From: Physcomitrium patens
Lineage: Eukaryota > Streptophyta > Bryopsida > Funariales > Funariaceae
Length of the DNA: 64,000 nucleotides
NCBI RefSeq assembly: GCF_000002425.4
Contig: NC_037269.1
Coordinates: forward strand, 15,473,309-15,537,308
Direction: 5' to 3'
The translations under genes were made by a program, and so were the position numbers. Under the pieces are notes generated by a model. The model was not told where the DNA came from. It was given only the letters and a program-made list of their open reading frames with translations, and made no database searches. Below are positions 57,748-64,000 of the stretch, piece by piece; the first letter of the stretch is position 1; each line of letters opens with the position of its first letter.

Positions 57748-58015
57748 TGTTGTATCAATAAACTACAATGTATTTATTACAAGATGTAGAATAATGCAAA
57801 ATTCTTATATTGATGAATATACATAAGTGTACTCATTTACACACTACATTGCTACTCAAAGTTATCACTATATTATTTTATATTGATTTGCTATTTTATT
57901 AATAAAAGAAATAAATCTCAAGTTTATTCTATTCTTAGCATATATTTGTAATTTTTTGAGTTAGATCTCTTTTGAATGATCTTATTATTTGGTCTTATAA
58001 TGATGTACTTCAATA
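57748..58015 (-). repeat. Element J 5' LTR
   Basis: About 268 bp; in + orientation it starts TGTTGTATCAATAAACTAC and ends near GTACTTCAATA. It is the reverse complement of the LTR at 29993-30246 with moderate divergence. Confidence 0.65.
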
Positions 58016-61000
58016 ATAAGAAGAAGTTCTTTGAATTGGATGCTATGGATTAGAGCAAATTCTAATATTTCACAACCTACAGCAGTAAATAAAAAATGAT
58101 GAAGTGATGTTTGGAATGGTTATAATATTGACCAAAACATGGATGAAAATATATCACTCCAAGGAAGTTCATCTTTTTACTACATATCCACTTTCAAAGA
58201 TAATAATTTAAAAGTCTTATTTAGATTTTTAGTATATTATAAAAAAATCATAGTTTAGAAGTATATATTTTTGGAGATAATATAAAATAAAAAGAGGTTA
58301 TTAAATGAACAACATTATTTTATTTATTAGTAAAATAATTCAAATAAAATACTTCATATTTTTATTCTTTATTTATTTATTTATTTATAGTTATATTTTA
58401 ATATTATAAAAAAATATTATTATAATAATTTAATGATGCTCATATATGATAATGCAAAATCTTATCAATATATAAGCATTGATATAATAGAACAATATGG
58501 AAATTATTATAATTTTTTTTTAAAATATCATATACACCACTCAAATATGCTGAAATATCAAGAATATTTTTGCATTCTTGATTATAGCAAATGTACCTAT
58601 AACATTTTTTATAATAGCAAATGTAGCCTTATGAATGATAAGATATTAGTAATTTGATAAAGGTCAGGCACTAGCACAAATACTTGTAGATGTTGGCATG
58701 TGGGAATTTGTGGTTTTTCATTGTTATAGTAGTTCTTTGGAGTGTCCCTCCGAATAAAAGGCAAGCAGACATTTACAAGCATTGGTCATGAATGTATTGG
58801 AAATTGATGTATGAAATGTTGTTGCATTTATTAAGTGGCAATTTCAAGTAATATCCACAAAACACATGGCTAAGCTCTGGACTTTTGTATTGGTGAGTAA
58901 TATCTATCAAATAGTAGAAAAGGTGGATGTTAATGCTACTAGATTGTTTTCTTTTTTTTCTACCTACTTCTTTAGAAACGTTGGAACAATGGTTTTTTTA
59001 GCATCTGACATCAGACTCCATGCATTTGATGTTTGAAAAAAAGATATAACAATCATATAATCTTTAGTAATGCCAAAAAAGATTTTTGCTTGCACACTAA
59101 TGCTTGAGTTATTAAGGTGGCCCTAAGATGGAGATGTAAGTGATACAAAGTGTAGCAACTTGTAAAATACAACTCCTCAACGTTGATGGCGTAGACGTTT
59201 CTAAACTAGTATATTCACCCTTCTACAAAGTGAGCTACTGTGGAGTGGATTAATGTAGGGTAGAAGGTAGTGTAGAGGTTGACAAGAGAATGCATAGACT
59301 ACATGTGATTTATGCCTTGATAAAATGATAGATTTGATTCTAATGATGAGCTTTGTAGAAGCAAAGCAACTTCACAATGACAAAGGATTCAAAACATCAA
59401 GTGCATAGGATTGCACATTTTGTTCCATACCTGCCATATTTTCAGTGAATTTCACTATTATTGGCAACAAGCTTTTCAAGAAATGCTCAAAAGACGAGCC
59501 AAGATCTAACTACAAGTGACATTATAAAAATATGTAGTTTTGACTCTACATGAAGACAAAAATAAATAAATAAATAATGGAATCCATATAAATTGCTATG
59601 ATTTTATTAGATTGATAATACCTTATCATATTTAAGTATACATTTGCTATTATTAAAAATAGAGGGATATTTTTAATATATCAGCATATTTGAAGGCTAT
59701 ATATGATATTTTTCCTAAATTTTCTCTATGGTTTAGATATAAGAAATTGTACTACATGTGGAAAAAAAGATCTTTTAATTTTTTTAATCATTTATTCTCT
59801 AAGATTGTGTATAAAAAAGATGTAAGAAAAAACTTATTAAGTTGATTTTGAATACAAATTGGATTTTCAATATGAAAACATTATTTAGAATCAAAAAAAA
59901 AATATGTCATTAATGCAATTATAAGTTATTTTTTTATAATCTATAAATAAGGCAAACTTTAGGATTTTGGTGAAATAAATTTTAAAATTTGAAATTTTGC
60001 ATTATATATCTTTTATGGTAGAAATTACATATAAATCACATATTTAAGTATCTATTATAACTATTGACAATAGTGATTATTATTTATAAAAGTTTTTTTT
60101 ATTTAACTTTGATGTATAATATTTTAAATAAAATATATATTTTTGGAATTAAAAGATTTGATTGTGATTATGTTTTATAAAAGAAGATGACAAAGAATTT
60201 ATATTAAAAGAAAGTGTTTGCTATATAAATTAATTAGAGATGTTGTCTATTTTGTAAAAATTAAGATGTATAATCTATTCTAAATTTCAATTGAAGATTT
60301 GGAATTATGTAAGAAAAATAAGAATTATTTTTTATATTTTACTTATACTTGTAAAGAGAATATTTTATGTTTTAAATGATAGATGGAAGACATTATTTCT
60401 TAATATACTATTAATGCATTATAATATATTATTCATAATCATAAAAATAAATATAATAAATAAAAATAATTATAAATAGTATTAAAATATCAAAAAATAA
60501 GTATTGAATGTATATGATGTATATTTATAAGATTAAAACGATAAAAACTTAATACTAAAAGCTAAAAGAAAGAAAATTAATTAATTAATTAAACACACAC
60601 TTAAAACTTAACCTTAATAGAGGTAAATATATTGAATTTTAGTGATTTAGATACAAACTAGTAACTACAATCTTTCTAGTATAAATAGCTTATTGCAAAA
60701 AAAAATAACAAAAACTACAAAACACTAGAAAATCAACAAATGTTTATAAAATAAATAAATAAATAAAATGATATACTTTTACTTTCAACATTCAAGTATT
60801 TAAATATTTATATTTATTTGACATTCAAGTATTTATATTTTGCCTACTTTTACTTTGACATATATAAAAAAATCTATAGTTTTTTATAATGTAATATTTT
60901 TTTCAAAAAATCATAAACTGTTTAGATTTATATTTTAAAAAAGTTGTTTCAAAAATAACAACTTTTTTTAAAATAAAAATCTTAGAAAATAAAAAATAAA

Positions 61001-61962
61001 AATTCTTGTATGATACAAGTAGTTGATTTAAATTATCTTGATTTGTAATATTTTTAGCATTGAAGTTTCTTATCTAAGAGTCCATTGAAGTATTCTTTTT
61101 TAGTTATATTTGTTAGAATTTGATATTTGATACATGCATTGGCAAAATTTCGAATCTTTGTTTGATTAAAAAACTGGTAATCTTAATGTCAACTTTGTTA
61201 TGGTATTTTACTAATTCTTTTAATTAATAATTCTTACAATGGATTCTTAATATTAAGGTCTTACCTCTCATTTGAAGTTTGAAAACTTATATTTCATAGG
61301 CCAATACATCCAACAGTAAAAAGAGCATTTCCATACATACAACTTCCTTCTTAAAACTCAGCATGTTCTGCTTTCCGTGTTATGAATAGCATCACATACC
61401 AACAAAAAAAAAATCTTAATAAATGATCCAACATCAACTTTAACCATAAATCTCTGGAATTTTCATGTATAGAACACATCGTCAAAGTCATCCAGGAAAT
61501 AGAAATCCCATTAACGTTTAGCTTGTATTGAAAACTTACACCCAATAAAAATCTACACAAAACCTTTTGCATAACCATACCAGAAACTTTAATGCCATTC
61601 AGCCTCCATTTGCAAGACCTGGCAAAAAGAAAACTGATATACCAAAACCACCAACACCGATTTAGTACCCTATCAAATATTATACTGAGAACCCTATATT
61701 CTACTGTTAGAAATTCTGTATTTACAGGGTAAAGAAACCGAATAAGACATCTTTTCACCAAATCTTCTGAGAATCATATCCTTAGTAAAACTTTCATCAT
61801 TGTCGAAGGACAATAAAGTGCAACGTTCTCCCTCAAGGAACATAGAGCAAGCTTAGTAACATGTCGGGCAACACTGAGTGTTGATGTCGAACCAACTACC
61901 TCGAATAGCAACTTCAATGTCCACTCCTAATCGGTTCAGACAATTGATGCAGCATAGATGCA
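58016..61962. other. AT-rich interval without recognisable genes
   Basis: Very AT-rich with short AAAT-type microsatellites (for example 58370-58390, 60745-60765). No transposon domain, RNA gene or credible exon seen. A 136-codon - strand frame at 61761-61351 lies just beyond the 3' end of the next gene and is most likely untranslated sequence; it shows no domain. Confidence 0.5.
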
Positions 61963-62315
61963 TCAACCCCGCTTAAATACAGCTGATCTCTTAAAGATCA
62001 CGACAGCCAAGACCATCACCGCAAACATGAAAGAGGCCTTCACTGTACGCTCAAAGAAATTGGTCTTCCCATCACTAGCACCGTTAACAGGGCTTTTCTT
62101 CTCCGCAGTCTCGAATAGTGAAGTCACAAAATCCTGGAAGCCTGTAACAAACTTGGTGAATGCCTTCTTTGATTTCCAAAAGAATTGAGAGAAGACATTA
62201 GTGTGGTTCTGAGAGCTTCTGACATTCTTATTCATACCACCGCCAAAGGAATCTACCAAAAACGAACACATTAAATCAGAACCGACATTCGATCCAACAA
62301 ATACTTAACTAGATG

Positions 62316-62354
<39 letters not shown>

Positions 62355-63110
62355 CTGAAAACAGCAAGGCAATCAAGCTAAAGGCTCATGAATAATTCAC
62401 AATCGACTAGCAATAGCAGCGAAACAAAATGGTTGAAGCTCAAAAATTGTGAGACACAAGGTACGCAGATGGCAATATTAGAAGTACCCTCAGAATTAGG
62501 AGCACTGAAGTTCCGGCGAAATTCTTTGATTTTTTCATTGGACAACACCGCATCCCAAATTGCCTTGTCGGTTGCAAGAGACACCACCATACCCTGCAAG
62601 GACATAAGAAAGATATCATGTCAGAAAGTAATCAAGGATTCCATTACAATTAAATAAATTAAAATTTCTTATTACTTATCCGAATAGCGTCAAGCAATTT
62701 TCACTAATAGCATCTCTTGAACCTGTTCATATACAGGTTCATAACGAAGACAATTTTATGTTAACCAAATCGAGTCACCAACCTGAACTTGTGGATTGTG
62801 CTGAAACTGATAGAAAGCCTCCAGCATGGCGCTACTTGGAGCCCCGGAATGCTTAGGGCTGGTGGCTACTTCGTACAAAGGAGATTCTATACACTCCTTA
62901 GACTCAACCAGCGGCTCAACTGGTAGAGGAGAAAGATTCGACGTAACCTCTTCCTCCACTTCTCCAACAGTTGTTACAGTTGACATTTCCGTCGCTTCCA
63001 CGAGAACTGGGCCAAGTGATGACCGCGGTGATTGTGGGTGACTTCGTGATGAAGAGGATTCAGGTTTAGGCAAAGCTTCAGACTTAGGAGGAGGAGGTGT
63101 GAAGAAGCCT
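61963..63110 (-). CDS. Conserved plant protein with C-terminal membrane span (3' exons)
   Basis: Three exons on the - strand: 63110-62783, 62593-62488, 62252-61963, stop TGA. Introns of 189 and 235 bp have GT-AG ends and keep the frame (phase 0, then phase 1). The upstream end is a clean acceptor (TTTTTTACAG at 63111 onward) and the first codon is split, so at least one more 5' exon exists, in 63120-64000 or beyond the window. The visible 240 residues have a Pro/Ser-rich part (GFFTPPPPKSEALPKPESSS), then FYQFQHNPQVQG and DKAIWDAVLSNEKIKEFR, and end in a hydrophobic segment (ASFMFAVMVLAVVIF) followed by basic residues. The KAIWDAV block is familiar to me from uncharacterised plant proteins; no biochemical role is known to me. 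The topology suggests a tail-anchored membrane protein. Confidence 0.7.
62316..62352. repeat. 37-bp poly-A run in an intron
   Basis: An uninterrupted run of 37 A on the + strand (T in the gene's direction) in the second intron of the gene above, ending about 60 bp from the acceptor. Confidence 0.95.
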
Positions 63111-64000
63111 CTGTAAAAAAAACAAGAAACAAGACTGTCATGCGATAAGACAACAAAAAATCACCTATATTCCAAGTTAATCAAATACAGCACACAAATA
63201 AATAATGAAACCTTTTTTTTTTTTGAATGTATCCATGAATAGGTGAAGATAATATAATGCCAAACTCTAACAACCCAATCTGAACATGAACACATCAGTT
63301 CTACTTACTGCTATCTGATCTTTAGTAGTACGAAAAATATAACATCGAAACATAGCACAGAGAAGTAGCTCTTGCATTTGATCTTTAACGGGAAGTGAAT
63401 CTGACCACTTTCTGCACTGTTATAACAAACAAGGTCTCTGACCGATGTGATGACGACCCAGCGACAATCTTGATTAGATTAAAAATTTAATCCTTAAAAC
63501 AAGCATAACGTGAACAAGAATTCTAAGATTTAGGTTTGCAGAAAATTGCGCAAGGCACATGCCGAATTGATGATAAGTTAAGTAGAAGTTCCCTAACCAG
63601 ATGGAATGCTGACCATGCGATCCCCTACTCTTCTCATGCAATGAGAAATTCAAGTTAAGGAATCAATCCATAGGAGGACTCAACTACAACAACTAAAAAA
63701 AGATAGTTGAGGAATATTTAATCTACCAATAGCATAAAAGGGACATGGATGGTTTCCAAAAAGATTCAGAAAAAATTCTCATAACATGGATTCGAGTACA
63801 TTTCTCCTTGTGGAACCTAATGACAATCTGTCTGATGAGCACGAGAGAAGTATCCACAATATTCAACCCAAAACCTAGGTCATTCTCGAGAAGGAAAATA
63901 ATAAAAGGCTGTCGTCTTCTGCATCAGAAAACCATCCTTAATTCTTGCAAGTAAACGAAGGAGACCTAGAAATAGAGCTCGAATTATACAACATTTCAAT
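63111..64000. other. Upstream part of the 3' gene, exons not resolved
   Basis: Intronic or 5' sequence of the gene at 61963-63110. No exon could be placed with confidence. A 69-codon + strand frame at 63745-63954 shows no family resemblance. Confidence 0.4.

Larger units (their letters stand above)
36450..58015 (-). mobile_element. Element J: Ty1/copia retrotransposon split by C and H
   Basis: - strand order from the right: 5' LTR 58015-57748, gag and protease 57740-56087, [element H], integrase 48133-47490, RT 47480-46369, [element C], end of RT/RNase H 37574-36900, and tail to about 36450. Pol order (integrase before RT) is copia-type. Removing C with one CCGG copy rejoins the conserved copia segment containing the Thr-Arg/Lys-Pro-Asp motif. 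The 3' LTR is missing. Stops are abundant. Confidence 0.8.

Noticed and set aside
61351..61761. 136-codon - strand frame rich in Trp, Cys and Phe
   Set aside because: No domain or homology that I recognise; it lies just downstream of the stop of the conserved gene and is best explained as 3' untranslated sequence.

Overview
The window is nuclear DNA from a land plant. Two interrupted, intron-containing genes (a plastid-type acyl-ACP thioesterase and a plant-type single-membrane-span protein) sit in AT-rich, heavily nested LTR-retrotransposon DNA. A non-flowering plant, perhaps a moss, is my best guess. The reasons are that the thioesterase is FatB-like with some FatA-like motifs, and that the chromoviruses look like the Tcn1 type known from mosses and lycophytes. 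This is inference, not proof.

Left block (1-28055) is a four-deep nest. A degraded chromovirus E (+ strand, visible from 21590) was invaded by a Ty3 element D (- strand, 13956-21589). D's outer LTR was then invaded by chromovirus A (+, 1-4765 and 13464-13955). A was invaded last by B (-, 4766-13463), a full-length Ty3-type element with two 1.36-kb LTRs and a 4-bp target duplication. E ends in a rearranged LTR/partial-pol/LTR structure, and its last LTR carries solo LTR F (26033-27708). F belongs to the B/C superfamily and also has a 4-bp duplication. A truncated sister LTR, G, follows (28056-28926).

Middle block (28927-37578): a Copia 3' end on the + strand (I, 28927-30246), then a richer, apparently low-copy island with the FatB-like thioesterase gene (- strand, three exons, 32855-31270) and no other gene I can support, then Copia element J on the - strand (about 36450-58015).

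Right block: J is cut twice. C (37579-46364, +), a close relative of B, sits in its RT/RNase H region. Degenerate chromovirus H (48134-56086, +) sits in its integrase region, and H is itself cut by another solo LTR of the B/C superfamily (51929-53719). The 5' LTR of J ends near 58015. About 3.9 kb of AT-rich DNA with nothing recognisable follows. The last 2 kb hold the 3' exons of a conserved plant gene on the - strand (63110-61963).

No transposon here looks autonomous. Most in-frame stops in A, B and C are explained by C-to-T or G-to-A changes (CGA to TGA, CAA to TAA, TGG to TGA or TAG). Three of the integrases have lost a catalytic acidic residue by the same kind of change. The most unusual observations are: (1) a small accessory ORF downstream of the chromodomain, shared by A, E and H; (2) a 4-bp target duplication with a central CG for all three B/C-superfamily insertions that can be read (ACGG, CCGG, ACGT); and (3) a Gag-protease/Pol junction in B and C with a shared stop and a -1 frame offset.
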